A DNA stretch of 60,779 nucleotides from Spirochaetales bacterium (GCA_007130265.1 SLST01000023.1:1-60779), one strand, 5' to 3'. Shown: positions 26,034 through 35,567, counted from the first letter of the stretch. Notes: generated by a model not told the origin, from the sequence alone. Program-made: numbers and translations.

Positions 26034-29000
26034 TCACCGGTAGGGGGCTTCGAGTACGTACCGCGTGTGCTCGTACCGGAATCCGGCGGCGCGGAGCGCC
26101 GCGGCGAAAGGGCTGTGGCGTGCCGGAATGCCGTTAATGGTCTCCACGGAGACGCGTGGCAGCGGATTCCAGGAGCGCGACACAAGGTTGTGGAGCGGGT
26201 CGAAACACCGATCGAGATCAGGGTCATCGACATCGACGAGTATCGTGAGGTCGCGCCCGTTGCGACGGCTCGTTGCGATGAGCGAGCGGCCGCGGAAGAC
26301 GAGATGGCTTCCCGGCATCCGCGTCGGCAGGTCGGGAAACGCGTCGCCGAGACCCAGACCACACGGACTCGCCGGATCAACCGCACTCATCCAGACGATA
26401 CGATCCGTGGAAGCAGCTGTCTTGAGCGCCTCGAGCGATCGCGGCTCGGCGAACTGCGGTGCCGCGACACCGCGTACGAATCGTCCGCAGATGCACTCGC
26501 CGGCGAGTTCCATGATGCGCAGCGCTCGGAAGATCCGGCCCCAGGAAAACGCGCCACCCTCCCGATCGACGAGCTCACGGAAGACCACTCCGTACCGCTC
26601 GATGAGCGTTCGGGCCCGCTCGCGATCCTCTTCGTGAGCGGTGATCGGATCACGGGGCTCCGGTGGCTCGAGCGGTTGCCACTCGTCGAGCGGATGGGGC
26701 GTTCGCCGTCGGTGGGAGCGCATCGCGGAACGCTGCCGGCCTCGTCGGCCGCGTGCGCCCGGCCAACGCGGCGGCGCGGGCGTTGATTCCTGCTGATCGG
26801 TATCCTCAGTCGGAACGGCAAAGCGTGATCTGATTCCGCGGCGGACGGTCCGGTACGTGCGGGTCGTCGCCGATCCCTCCCACGCCTGCGCCCAGGGGTC
26901 GGAGTTCAGATCGGCTGCAGTGGCTGCCGGGCCGTCCTCCGGCTGCGAGAAGGACCGGTAGAGGTCGATCTCGTCGGTGAGGGAGAAGCAGATCTTCTGC
27001 GAGCCGCAGCCGAGCCACACCAGATCGTGCTCGCCGAACAGCCCGTCGAGCCAGACCGGATGGTAGGCGCTGAGCCGAGCGGGAAGGATGTCCGACTCCC
27101 AACTGCCCGCGGGCGCCGGGTACCCGAACAGAACGTCGAGAATCTCCGTCAGCGACTCAGGGGTTCCTCGCGAGCCGGCGAGCATCGTCGTTGCTGCGAA
27201 CAGCGGGACCAGCGCGTCGGACTCGACCGGGTCAAAGTGGCCACGCGCTGCGGCTCGTCTCGTGCGCAGCAGGTACTCGAGCGTCTCGACGTCGCATACT
27301 TCCGCTGTCTCGGCGCCTTCGGAGATCTCTCCGAGCACCACGAGCCGGGCGTCGCTGAGCTCGGCGATACAGTCGCGCCACAGGTTGGCGGCGATGCCGA
27401 ACCGTCGCGCACCGTCGGTTTCAGGTATCGGGCCGAAGAACCGCAACATCTCGAGCAGTGCCTCCTGCGCAGTGGGACGACTCGTCTCGTTACCCCCGAA
27501 CGCATCGTCCATCTCTCGTCCCTCGGTTTCGCGGGGAGGGTTCGAGAACGGTTCGGCGATCTCGTGCACTCGCGCGGAAGGATAGAGCGCTCGAAGCGAC
27601 GGAAGGCGGTTCCGGGTCGCGAGGAACCACTCACCGGTGCTCTCAATCCACAGGAAGCGGTCCTCGAGTCCCTTGATCGACCAAGCTTCCTCGCCGTGGT
27701 CTCGTCCGACGGCGAGCTCGAGCGCTGCGACCTCATCGGCGGGAACAGCGATCCTTTCGGTGATCCAGTCGAGCAGCTCGTCGGGACCTCCCGGTGCGTA
27801 GCCCGGCTCGAGCCTCTTCAGTCGCGCCGTTGTCTGTTCTACGGTGGAGTGCGGTATCAGAGGACGCATGTCTTCGGTAAGCGCCACGCTGCGGATCAGT
27901 TCCTCTGAGAGCGAGCTGCGGCTCTGGCTGGAAAGCGAGTCGTCCTGGTACATCAGGCGGTTCGTCTCGCGCCAGACGGTGTCGGCCGCGAACGGGCTCG
28001 CCGCCGTTGTCTCGCAGTACGAGAGCGCAATCGCTCCCGTGTCGATCTCCTCCAGGTACGCTCGGAGCGCCGGCAGATCGAACTCTTCTGAAAGACAGCT
28101 GCGCCACGTTTCGATCAAAATAGGGAAGTCGGAGAGCGCGGCGGTCGAAGCGAGCAGCTTTTTGGACTTCACTCGGTTCAGCCAGAGCGGCATTCTCGTC
28201 GAGAACCCCGGTCGCGGCAGCAGGAGCGCCCTTCCCGCGTTCTCGCGGAAGAGCGCACCGAAACGTGCGCTTCCTTCGAGCCGTTCGCGCAGGAGTGCCT
28301 CCAGAGCGTCACGGCGAAGCAGTTTGCGGCAATGATCGGCGGCGAAGAGGTGTGAGGCTGATGACCCCGGAGGTAGCGTCGCGGCCAGGCAGTCATTGTC
28401 GGCCTGGAGCTCGATCGGAGTGCCGTACTCTCGTTCCCAGAGCGCCGCGAGCGCGAGGGCGAGAGGCTCGTTCACCTTTCCACCCCATCCGGTGTGGACG
28501 ATGACCTGGTGCGGCGAGGCGAGAACGCATTCGACGACGATGTGGGTGCGATGAGGCAAGGCGCACCCGGTGGCCTCGCGCTGCGACAGCAGAAAGCGGG
28601 TAAGCTCGGCGGTCATACGCGAGGTCAAATGCCCGATTTCGGTCAGTAGTGAGCCGAGCGCATTCCTCGCGATCGCCTCCTCGCAGACGCGTAGGAAGTC
28701 AAGTCGTCTGAGAGCGTAGTGTGCGTCGCGTCCCTTCGCCTCAGCGCGCCAGAACGGGACCGCCCGTGCCCCCGGATGCGCGCTCGACACGACGACGTCC
28801 CGTTCGGTGATCTGACGTATCGTCCACGCCTGCGATCCGAGCAGGAAAGTGTCTCCGACTCGACGCTCCCAGACGAACTCCTCATCGAGCTCACCCACGA
28901 GTCCTCCCCCGAGCATCCGCATGGTGTAGTACCCGCGATCGGGGATCGTGCCCCCGGACCGGTACAGAAGCATTGCGGATCCCTCGCGCGCGGCGATCCG

Positions 29001-30455
29001 GCCGCTCACGCGATCGTACGACACCCTCGGTCTGAGCTCGCGAATCCTTACCTCCGCGTAACGCCCGGCGAGCATCTCGACTACGAGATCGTACAGGCGG
29101 CGGTCGAGTCGGCGATAGGAAGCACAGGTGCGAATCGTGTCGTAGAGGTCGTCGACATCCCATTCATCCATCGCGGTCATGCTGACGATGACCTGGGCGA
29201 GCACGTCGAGCGGGGCTTCAGGCGGCCTCGTCTCCTCGATGTCACGGGCCAGTACGGCAATCGACATTGCCGCCGCGTCGACCATGTCGCGGCCGTAGAC
29301 CGGGTAGAGGATGCCGCGGCTGGTCTCCCCCACGCGGTGGCCTGCACGGCCGATCTGCTGCAGCGTCGATGAGACCGTGGGCGGGGTCTTCACCAGAATG
29401 ACCTCATCGAGCGCTCCGATGTCGATGCCGAGCTCGAGAGAGCTTGTCGCGACGATCGCGCGCAGGCGACCTTCCTTCAGCGCCTCCTCGACGAAGAGCC
29501 GCAGCTCGCGTGACAGCGATCCGTGGTGAGCGTAGGCAAGCGGGGAGTCGCGCCCCTCGTTGAGCATGAGCGTGATCTTCTCGGCGTGCCTGCGGGTCGT
29601 GACGAAGACCAGCGTCGACCGGTTGGCCACGATTCTCCGGTGGAGTTCCGAGGCCAGCGGCGCCCAGAACCCGTGCGCGTCCGGATCATCGGCGGCCTCG
29701 CGGTCCGGGCAGTCGACGGTGAGCTCGATCCTCTTCGTGTCGGGCGCTTCGACGATGCCGACCGACCGCGGCTGGTACCCAAGGCCGTCGTCGGCGCCGG
29801 AGAACCGGTATCCGCCGACGAACCCGGCTACGGTCTCGAGCGGTCTCACCGTCGCGGATACGGCGATGCGCTGAAACTCTCCTGCGTGGAGTACCATTCG
29901 TTCGACCGCCGTCATCAGGTGAGTCCCTCGCTTGGTCCCGATTACCGCGTGGATCTCATCGAGTATCACCGTGCGAATAGTGGCGAGCAACATGCGGGCA
30001 CGGGGAGAGCTCAGAATCAGGTTCAGGCTCTCGGGGGTTGTGATCAGGATCTCCGGTGGACGGCGCAGCATGCGCTGCCGCTCGCCGGCCGATGTGTCGC
30101 CGCTGCGCGTTGCAACGGCAATCTCAGGAAAGCACTCGCCTCGCTCCCTCGCGAGTTTCGTGAGCTCGGCGAGCGGGGTCTCCAGGTTCCGTCTGATGTC
30201 GTTGTTCAGCGCCTTCAACGGAGAGACGTAGAGCACACCCGTTTGCCCCTGTGGATAGACACCGGTCGCGAAGGCGTTCACTGCAGCGAGAAAGGCCGTG
30301 AGCGTCTTGCCGCTCCCGGTTGGAGCGGTGATGACAAGGTGCTCACCGGCGAGGATGCGAGGCCATGCCGCAGTCTGGATTGGTGTGGGAACCCCGTAGC
30401 GGCCGCGAAACCAGTCGTCGATGAGCGGGCTGAACCGAGCGCTCGCGTCGGGCAT
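26034..30455 (-). CDS. lhr: Lhr-type large DEAD/DEAH-box helicase
   Basis: A 1473-residue superfamily 2 helicase close in length to E. coli Lhr (1538). The N-terminal helicase core has the Q-motif region PTPIQTAAWP, Walker A TAPTGSGKT (K50), motif II LDEIHAVIGTKRG, motif III VSATVRP, and motif VI QQIGRAGHRVG. A winged-helix and beta-sheet Lhr-core domain follows, then the long C-terminal extension specific to full-length Lhr. Lhr unwinds RNA:DNA hybrids and is linked to DNA repair. ATG 30455 is preferred, with GGGAGAG upstream, just below the stop of the 81-residue gene. The frame is open further upstream but would cover that gene. Confidence 0.92.
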   Translation of the reverse strand: MPDASARFSPLIDDWFRGRYGVPTPIQTAAWPRILAGEHLVITAPTGSGKTLTAFLAAVNAFATGVYPQGQTGVLYVSPLKALNNDIRRNLETPLAELTKLARERGECFPEIAVATRSGDTSAGERQRMLRRPPEILITTPESLNLILSSPRARMLLATIRTVILDEIHAVIGTKRGTHLMTAVERMVLHAGEFQRIAVSATVRPLETVAGFVGGYRFSGADDGLGYQPRSVGIVEAPDTKRIELTVDCPDREAADDPDAHGFWAPLASELHRRIVANRSTLVFVTTRRHAEKITLMLNEGRDSPLAYAHHGSLSRELRLFVEEALKEGRLRAIVATSSLELGIDIGALDEVILVKTPPTVSSTLQQIGRAGHRVGETSRGILYPVYGRDMVDAAAMSIAVLARDIEETRPPEAPLDVLAQVIVSMTAMDEWDVDDLYDTIRTCASYRRLDRRLYDLVVEMLAGRYAEVRIRELRPRVSYDRVSGRIAAREGSAMLLYRSGGTIPDRGYYTMRMLGGGLVGELDEEFVWERRVGDTFLLGSQAWTIRQITERDVVVSSAHPGARAVPFWRAEAKGRDAHYALRRLDFLRVCEEAIARNALGSLLTEIGHLTSRMTAELTRFLLSQREATGCALPHRTHIVVECVLASPHQVIVHTGWGGKVNEPLALALAALWEREYGTPIELQADNDCLAATLPPGSSASHLFAADHCRKLLRRDALEALLRERLEGSARFGALFRENAGRALLLPRPGFSTRMPLWLNRVKSKKLLASTAALSDFPILIETWRSCLSEEFDLPALRAYLEEIDTGAIALSYCETTAASPFAADTVWRETNRLMYQDDSLSSQSRSSLSEELIRSVALTEDMRPLIPHSTVEQTTARLKRLEPGYAPGGPDELLDWITERIAVPADEVAALELAVGRDHGEEAWSIKGLEDRFLWIESTGEWFLATRNRLPSLRALYPSARVHEIAEPFSNPPRETEGREMDDAFGGNETSRPTAQEALLEMLRFFGPIPETDGARRFGIAANLWRDCIAELSDARLVVLGEISEGAETAEVCDVETLEYLLRTRRAAARGHFDPVESDALVPLFAATTMLAGSRGTPESLTEILDVLFGYPAPAGSWESDILPARLSAYHPVWLDGLFGEHDLVWLGCGSQKICFSLTDEIDLYRSFSQPEDGPAATAADLNSDPWAQAWEGSATTRTYRTVRRGIRSRFAVPTEDTDQQESTPAPPRWPGARGRRGRQRSAMRSHRRRTPHPLDEWQPLEPPEPRDPITAHEEDRERARTLIERYGVVFRELVDREGGAFSWGRIFRALRIMELAGECICGRFVRGVAAPQFAEPRSLEALKTAASTDRIVWMSAVDPASPCGLGLGDAFPDLPTRMPGSHLVFRGRSLIATSRRNGRDLTILVDVDDPDLDRCFDPLHNLVSRSWNPLPRVSVETINGIPARHSPFAAALRAAGFRYEHTRYVLEAPYR

Positions 30456-30460
30456 CGGTG

Positions 30461-30706
30461 CTACTCTCCCGTGTAGGCGGCCAGATCGTCCGGGTAGAGC
30501 TGTTCGAGGTAGTAGCGGGTGACGTGCTCGTTGCGCGTCTCTTCGTTCGAGACTCGTCGGACCCGGTACGCGAGCATCCTGACGGTGGGCACCGGAACTT
30601 GAAGCGGACGTCCGGAGACGTCGACGAGCTCGTTGAAACGCAGCTGCCAGTCGATCTCCTGAGTGTCTCCTTCGGGGTAGACGAGCAGTCGGGTGTCGTA
30701 CTTCAT
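30461..30706 (-). CDS. Small conserved-looking protein, unknown function
   Basis: An 81-residue acidic protein (MKYDTRLLVYPEGDTQEIDW at the start, ending YPDDLAAYTGE). It has no Cys, no membrane segment and no recognised motif. A Shine-Dalgarno-like AGAGG and a promoter lie upstream. Its stop is 5 bases from the Lhr start codon, so it is the first gene of that operon and may be functionally linked to the helicase. Confidence 0.6.
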   Translation of the reverse strand: MKYDTRLLVYPEGDTQEIDWQLRFNELVDVSGRPLQVPVPTVRMLAYRVRRVSNEETRNEHVTRYYLEQLYPDDLAAYTGE

Positions 30707-30720
30707 GAGCCTCTGGGCCG

Positions 30721-30749
30721 ATTGTGCCCGAAGCCGATGATCGAATCAA
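30721..30749 (-). promoter_or_regulatory. Promoter of the small protein/Lhr operon
   Basis: On the minus strand TTGATT and CACAAT are separated by 17 bp (four of six matches each), upstream of ATG 30706. Confidence 0.4.
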
Positions 30750-30767
30750 CCGATCGAACTCCCGTGA

Positions 30768-30796
30768 TTGAACTCGGGCTACGTATCATGGATAAT
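30768..30796 (+). promoter_or_regulatory. Promoter of the GGDEF-protein operon
   Basis: TTGAAC and GATAAT are separated by exactly 17 bp. It gives a leader of about 70 bases before the TTG start at 30874. Confidence 0.5.
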
Positions 30797-30873
30797 CAGC
30801 GACGTGACTATCGACCCTGATTCGCGGTGCCGCCCGGCTCGAACACCGGAGGCTACCGTCCGGAGGTGGACTC

Positions 30874-32604
30874 TTGGCCGCGCTCTCTGACAGTATCCAG
30901 GCTCGGCTGCGCGAGCTCGCCGAGACGTTCATCGCCGAGCTGCCGAGCCGCATGCAGGATATCAGCGACACCGCGCGAGGAACACTCAGCGACGGCGAGA
31001 GCACGCGGGATCTTCATATGCTCCGCCATCACACACACAAACTGGCCGGGTCAGCAGCGACGTTCGGGTTTCATCTAGTGACCTCGTGTGCGAAGAGGTT
31101 GGAGCATGTGCTCGACGCGGTCATCGAGCAGGGCGAACGGCCCGACGAGGCGCAGCGCCACGACATTCGGATGCTGGTCAGCGAGCTCGCGGAAGCGGCG
31201 CGATTGAAGCGTACGGACAGCTCTCCGCCCGCTGCGAAGGCTTCCGTGACGGCTTCCGCGGATGGACAGGCTGAGATCGCAGAGCTCGAGGAGCTCTGCG
31301 ATGCGGGCGAGCCGGCCGAGAGCGCCCCGACGGTCGGACGACCCAAAGCCGAGGAACGTCGTGTCGTGGTCCTTCTGTTGCGCTCGCTCGAAGCTGGCGA
31401 GGCGCTCGGCGAGCGGTTTGCGTTTTATGGGTTCGAGACGACGGTGCTCGCGGATCCCGGGGACCTGATCGGGTCACTCTGTTCGGGCTGCCACACGGCG
31501 CTCGTCATGGACGTCGACTTCATCGAGCGGGACCCGACGGTCGCAGAGGATCTTCACGCCCTCGTCTCGTCGTCGGAGGGCAAGCTGCACGTGATCTACG
31601 TGTCGGATCGGGACGACTTTTCGATCCGGCTGCTCGCCGTGCGTACGGCCGGCACCGCGTTCTTCAGCTCTCCCCTGGACGTGACGCGGGTGATCGACGC
31701 TGTTGACGGGGTGACCTCCGGAGGCGCGGGTGAGCCGTATCACATCATGATCGTAGACGATGACGCCGAGCAGGTCTCGTACTACGCGCTCCTGTTGCAG
31801 CGCGCAGGGATGATCACCTCCGTCGTATCCGAGCCGAGACAGCTGTTCGCCGTCCTGATCGAGTCGAAGCCCGATCTGATTCTAATGGACATGTACATGC
31901 CCGGTTGTAGCGGGCCCGAACTCGCCACGGTGATCCGTCAGCAGGAGGCGTTTGTCGGGGTCCCCATCGTCTTTCTCTCCGTGGAGACAGACGAGGACAA
32001 GCAGTTTGAGGCGGTCAGCCGCGGTGGCGACGGATTTCTCTGCAAGCCGATTCGTCCGGAGCATCTGGTGACGGCGGTAGCCAATCGAGTGGAGCGGACT
32101 CGGAGCATGCGCTTCTTCATGGAACGAGATTCACTGACGGGGCTGCTGAACCATACACATCTGATGGAGAATCTCTCGAATGAGGTGCAGCGGGCCGAAC
32201 GCGTCGGCCGCCCACTCTGTTTTGTCATGATCGACTTAGACCACTTCAAGCGGGTAAACGATACCTTCGGGCACCTCACCGGAGACCGCGTGTTGAAGAC
32301 TCTCGCGCGGATGCTCACCGAGCGGTTGCGGAAGACTGATGTGGTTGGGCGCTACGGCGGCGAGGAGTTCGGGATAGTAATGTTCAACGTGGATGTCGAA
32401 AACGCGACTCGCATTGTCAATGCGATTCGCGAGGACTTCGCCGCGATCGAGCACGAGGCGGGGGAGCGTCGGTTCTCGGTTACCTTGTCCGGCGGTATCG
32501 CGGCGTTTCCAGCCCATGACGGCCCCGGGCCGATCAGCGAAGCCGCCGATCGCGCACTCTACCTCGCGAAGGAGCAGGGCCGAAACAGGGTGGTTTCGCT
32601 GTGA
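30874..32604 (+). CDS. Hpt-REC-REC-GGDEF diguanylate cyclase
   Basis: A 576-residue signalling protein predicted to make cyclic di-GMP. An Hpt domain (about 1-110) has phosphorylatable H55 in THKLAGSAATFGF. A degenerate receiver-like domain spans about 163-283, and a canonical receiver about 290-408, with IVDDDAEQ, phospho-acceptor D339 (LILMDMYMPG) and K391. The GGDEF domain (about 420-576) carries an intact RYGGEEFG and the inhibitory-site RxxD (RKTD) five residues before it. Initiation is at TTG 30874, with GGAGGTG six bases upstream; no better start exists. An Hpt and receiver in one chain suggests input from a hybrid kinase located elsewhere. A DUF4037-like gene follows after 13 bases. 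Confidence 0.9.
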   Translation: MAALSDSIQARLRELAETFIAELPSRMQDISDTARGTLSDGESTRDLHMLRHHTHKLAGSAATFGFHLVTSCAKRLEHVLDAVIEQGERPDEAQRHDIRMLVSELAEAARLKRTDSSPPAAKASVTASADGQAEIAELEELCDAGEPAESAPTVGRPKAEERRVVVLLLRSLEAGEALGERFAFYGFETTVLADPGDLIGSLCSGCHTALVMDVDFIERDPTVAEDLHALVSSSEGKLHVIYVSDRDDFSIRLLAVRTAGTAFFSSPLDVTRVIDAVDGVTSGGAGEPYHIMIVDDDAEQVSYYALLLQRAGMITSVVSEPRQLFAVLIESKPDLILMDMYMPGCSGPELATVIRQQEAFVGVPIVFLSVETDEDKQFEAVSRGGDGFLCKPIRPEHLVTAVANRVERTRSMRFFMERDSLTGLLNHTHLMENLSNEVQRAERVGRPLCFVMIDLDHFKRVNDTFGHLTGDRVLKTLARMLTERLRKTDVVGRYGGEEFGIVMFNVDVENATRIVNAIREDFAAIEHEAGERRFSVTLSGGIAAFPAHDGPGPISEAADRALYLAKEQGRNRVVSL

Positions 32605-32617
32605 ACGGACCGGGACG

Positions 32618-33388
32618 ATGAAGAGGAAGATACGAGGAACCGCCGATCGGGTCGTCGCCGTGCTCGAAACCTGGGACGAGGTGGTCGCCGTGGGGCTCAC
32701 CACAGCCGGCGATGACCGATACGACCCGTATTTTTCGATGAGTTTCGACGTGTACGTTGGTGGCGAGGTGCGAAGCGTTTGCGAGCGCGAAGGGGCGTTC
32801 GGTGACATCGGCGCGTTCGAGAGCTCGCTGCTTACCGCGAAGGACCGGTTCCTGATGGATGACCTGCCGGTGCGCCTCGAGTACAAGCGAACCTCGCGAT
32901 TCGACGATCTCGTGTCCAGTGCCGCCCGCGGCGAGTGCACGCTTCGCGACGGGGGGACCTACGCTTTTCGTCGTGTCGTGGACTCTGACGTCCTGCTCGC
33001 GCGCAACCGATGGTTCGAGACCGCACGCGACGCGCTGAAGGATCTGCCGGACCGTTTCTGGACTCAGTTGCACGCGATGCAGCAGGCGACCGTCGAGCAC
33101 CTGTATATGGACCTCTCGGCAGCAGCGATGCGCGATGACGACTTCTACTTCGTCGCGTCGGCCGGCGCCTTTCTCACGCAGCTGTGCTCGCTGCTGTTCA
33201 CCGTGAACCGTACGTTCGAGCCGTCGCCTCGGACGCTCCATGGCGCGGTTCTCAAGCTGGACACGATTCCGGACTCCTTCCCCGCGAACCTCGAGAGTTT
33301 CGTCCGCCAGGACGCCGATTTGTCGATGGGCCAGCGACAGGAGCTTGCTGAGCTCATGGTTACGAGTGTACTCTCGCTGAAGCCATGA
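32618..33388 (+). CDS. DUF4037-like putative nucleotidyltransferase-fold protein
   Basis: A 256-residue cytoplasmic protein. The first 60 residues (VVAVLETWDEVVAVGLTTAG and later SMSFDVYVG) resemble the nucleotidyltransferase-fold part of DUF4037 proteins, with a D-x-Y strand but without the usual G-S motif. The C-terminal helical half (LCSLLFTVNRTFEPSPRTLH) resembles the DUF4037 domain. Enzyme activity is therefore doubtful. ATG 32618 lies 13 bases after the GGDEF stop; its own stop overlaps the lipoprotein start (ATGA), so it belongs to that operon. Assignment is tentative. Confidence 0.5.
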   Translation: MKRKIRGTADRVVAVLETWDEVVAVGLTTAGDDRYDPYFSMSFDVYVGGEVRSVCEREGAFGDIGAFESSLLTAKDRFLMDDLPVRLEYKRTSRFDDLVSSAARGECTLRDGGTYAFRRVVDSDVLLARNRWFETARDALKDLPDRFWTQLHAMQQATVEHLYMDLSAAAMRDDDFYFVASAGAFLTQLCSLLFTVNRTFEPSPRTLHGAVLKLDTIPDSFPANLESFVRQDADLSMGQRQELAELMVTSVLSLKP

Positions 33389-35091
33389 AACTTTTCGTGA
33401 TCCTACTCCTTGCCGTGCTTCTTGCCGGGTGTCGTAGTGCTTTCGAGCTCTTTCCTTTCCGCGTCGACTCAACGGGCGGTGGCCATGTGTACGCCATGTA
33501 CCATCGGCGCGGATCGAGTCGCGATGGAGAGGGCGTGCTCGTGCCCGGGGGAACGCCCATTCGTCTTGAGCTGCGCGATCCGGTCGCGCTTCCGGGTGCC
33601 GAGCCGACGCTCCTCGTGTCCTTCGGACGTCTTCCGGTCGGAGTCTTTCTGACGGTACACGGAGAGCGTGATGCGACACTCGCTCGGTTCGTGCCTGCTG
33701 ACGGGCTTGCTCTGGGGAATCCAGGGCAACCGGTAGAGATCGCCCTGCCTCTGCCGACCGGAAGCACCGTCTCCGGCTTCACATTCGAGATCGGCGAAGT
33801 CGCTCCGGCACCGGTTCGCCTGGCCGGGCTCTCGGTCGGCCAAGCTCCCGCGGGGGTCGGTCAACGAGGGGCAGATCGCCTCTGGTACGCCTCTGCCGGA
33901 GTTCGTGTTGAGCGATGGGAGGCGGGTAGCCCCGGCGTCTGGGCGATCGATCGAAGCGACGCCGCTGCGTGGGACGATACCCACCCGGTCGAGATTCGCT
34001 ACGTTTTCGAGCCGGAGCCCCTCTCGCACGAGAAGATGCTCGGCGGCGTGTCGGTTCCGAGCGCGACGCTTCGCGTCGGCGACCGGGAGTTCCGGCTCGA
34101 CCTCCGGCCGGGGTCACAGCGGGTAGTCCTGTACCCGCAGACCGAAGGGGTTCGCGTTGCCCGCATCACTCTCGAATCGGAGCATCCGGGGCTGCGCCTC
34201 GAGTGGGCGGGGCCGCTCAGAGACGGCGACGGTCCATTGCCCGCCGCTCTTCCTGCGGACCTTGGGACGGTGCTTCGCTTTCCTCCGCACGAGTGGCGGC
34301 AGGCGGACTTCGAGCTGTTCAGCTGGACTCTCTATCCGGAGATTCTGATCCTCGACTCTGCGTCATATGAGGTTCAGTCGAGATTCTTCCGTCGTCTCGC
34401 ATTCTTTGTGGAGAAGGTCGGGTACCGCGGCACGCTCCTCACCGATGAAGAACTCGCCCGCAGGCACGGCTACAACGCCCACAACTACAATGGTCGGGGC
34501 CTTGCAGACTTCTACAACGCCGCGGACAAGACAGGCTTTGCGCTCAACGATGAGGAAGAACAGCTGCGGGAGATCGCGCTCGCGCACGGGATCATCAGAG
34601 AGTCGAGCGCGGGATATGTCGCGGGGGTTGGCGGTGTCCTTGGCGTTTCGCAGCAGTCGCTCGCCATTCCGACGCTCCGAGACCTGCTCATCTCGCACGA
34701 GGCGTACCACGGTGTTTACTACGTCGAGCCCGAGTTCATCGCAGCCGTCGATCGCATCTGGGACGCGCTGGATGACGAGCAGCGGCGTTACTGGTATCTA
34801 CTGCTCTCCGGATACCGCTACGATATCGCCGACGAGTACCTGGTGCGCAACGAATACCACGCGTATCTTCTACAGCAACCGGTGGCTTCTGCCGGATGGT
34901 ACTTCGAGACACGAATGGCAGAGCGAATCGCGAGGTGGCATCCGGATCAAGCCGGTTGGCTCGACCGCTACCTGTCGCAGTATCGGGGATCGCATCGCCG
35001 TCAGGCGGCAGAGGTTCAGGCGGCACTCTTCTCGATCACCGGGCTCGCAGCCCGGAGTGTCTACTGCCTCACGCCGGTAGACCCCGGATAG
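33385..35091 (+). CDS. Lipoprotein with HExxH metallopeptidase motif
   Basis: A 568-residue exported protein. It has a lipoprotein signal peptide with lipobox LLAGC at about residues 12-16, a large beta-rich N-terminal region (17-320), and a helical C-terminal region. The latter contains SHEAYHGVYY, an HExxH zinc motif (H438, E439, H442), and about 48 residues further NEYHAYLL, whose E490 could be the third ligand of a gluzincin. It is probably an envelope-anchored zinc protease or a relative. No known family is recognised for the N-terminal region. It is coupled by ATGA to the DUF4037-like gene. Confidence 0.7.
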   Translation: MKLFVILLLAVLLAGCRSAFELFPFRVDSTGGGHVYAMYHRRGSSRDGEGVLVPGGTPIRLELRDPVALPGAEPTLLVSFGRLPVGVFLTVHGERDATLARFVPADGLALGNPGQPVEIALPLPTGSTVSGFTFEIGEVAPAPVRLAGLSVGQAPAGVGQRGADRLWYASAGVRVERWEAGSPGVWAIDRSDAAAWDDTHPVEIRYVFEPEPLSHEKMLGGVSVPSATLRVGDREFRLDLRPGSQRVVLYPQTEGVRVARITLESEHPGLRLEWAGPLRDGDGPLPAALPADLGTVLRFPPHEWRQADFELFSWTLYPEILILDSASYEVQSRFFRRLAFFVEKVGYRGTLLTDEELARRHGYNAHNYNGRGLADFYNAADKTGFALNDEEEQLREIALAHGIIRESSAGYVAGVGGVLGVSQQSLAIPTLRDLLISHEAYHGVYYVEPEFIAAVDRIWDALDDEQRRYWYLLLSGYRYDIADEYLVRNEYHAYLLQQPVASAGWYFETRMAERIARWHPDQAGWLDRYLSQYRGSHRRQAAEVQAALFSITGLAARSVYCLTPVDPG

Positions 35092-35505
35092 TCAGATCAC
35101 GTAGTCGGCTTGACGATCGCGGCTGCTCTTCTCGCGCATGAGGTCGCCGAGCGAGAGGTTGAGCGCCTTTCGCAGACTCCGTTCTATCTCGTCCCAGAAG
35201 AAGCCGAGCACGCCGTCGCGGCGAGACTCCGCGGCGACCTCGAGCTTTCCTTCGAGCCGGGAGAGCACATCGAGAACCGAAATCGAGTCCGGGTCCTGCG
35301 CGAGCGCGTACCCTCCCTGAGCTCCGCGGAAACTCTCGACGAAGCCTGCCTTCTTGAGGACGACGAGTATCTGCTCGAGGTAGTGTTGCGGTATGCCATG
35401 CCGCACGGCGATATCACGGATCTGAACCGATCCCTTGTTCCGGTTGAGACCGAGCTCCATGAGGGCGGTTAGTCCGTATGTTCCCTTTGCCGAAAGCGTA
35501 AACAC
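35092..35505 (-). CDS. Rrf2-family transcriptional regulator
   Basis: A 137-residue winged-helix regulator. It starts FTLSAKGTYGLTALMELG and has IRDIAVRHGIPQHYLEQILV (recognition helix) and FRGAQGGYAL (wing), the Rrf2 core. It lacks the three Cys of IscR/NsrR that hold an Fe-S cluster, so it is closer to the CymR type or a novel subgroup. GTG 35505 is chosen: AAGGA lies 6 bases upstream, and the ATG at 35550 would be upstream of the predicted transcription start. Targets are unknown; it lies 11 kb from the SUF operon, which Rrf2 proteins often control. Confidence 0.88.
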   Translation of the reverse strand: MFTLSAKGTYGLTALMELGLNRNKGSVQIRDIAVRHGIPQHYLEQILVVLKKAGFVESFRGAQGGYALAQDPDSISVLDVLSRLEGKLEVAAESRRDGVLGFFWDEIERSLRKALNLSLGDLMREKSSRDRQADYVI

Positions 35506-35538
35506 GGCAGATCCTTCTCGTATGCAAGAGTCGAGTTG

Positions 35539-35567
35539 AACATAATCCACCTGTCCGGGTCGGTCAA
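35539..35567 (-). promoter_or_regulatory. Promoter of the Rrf2 gene
   Basis: On the minus strand TTGACC and TATGTT are separated by exactly 17 bp. The -35 box overlaps the recQ stop codon, so the regulator can be transcribed independently of recQ. Confidence 0.6.
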
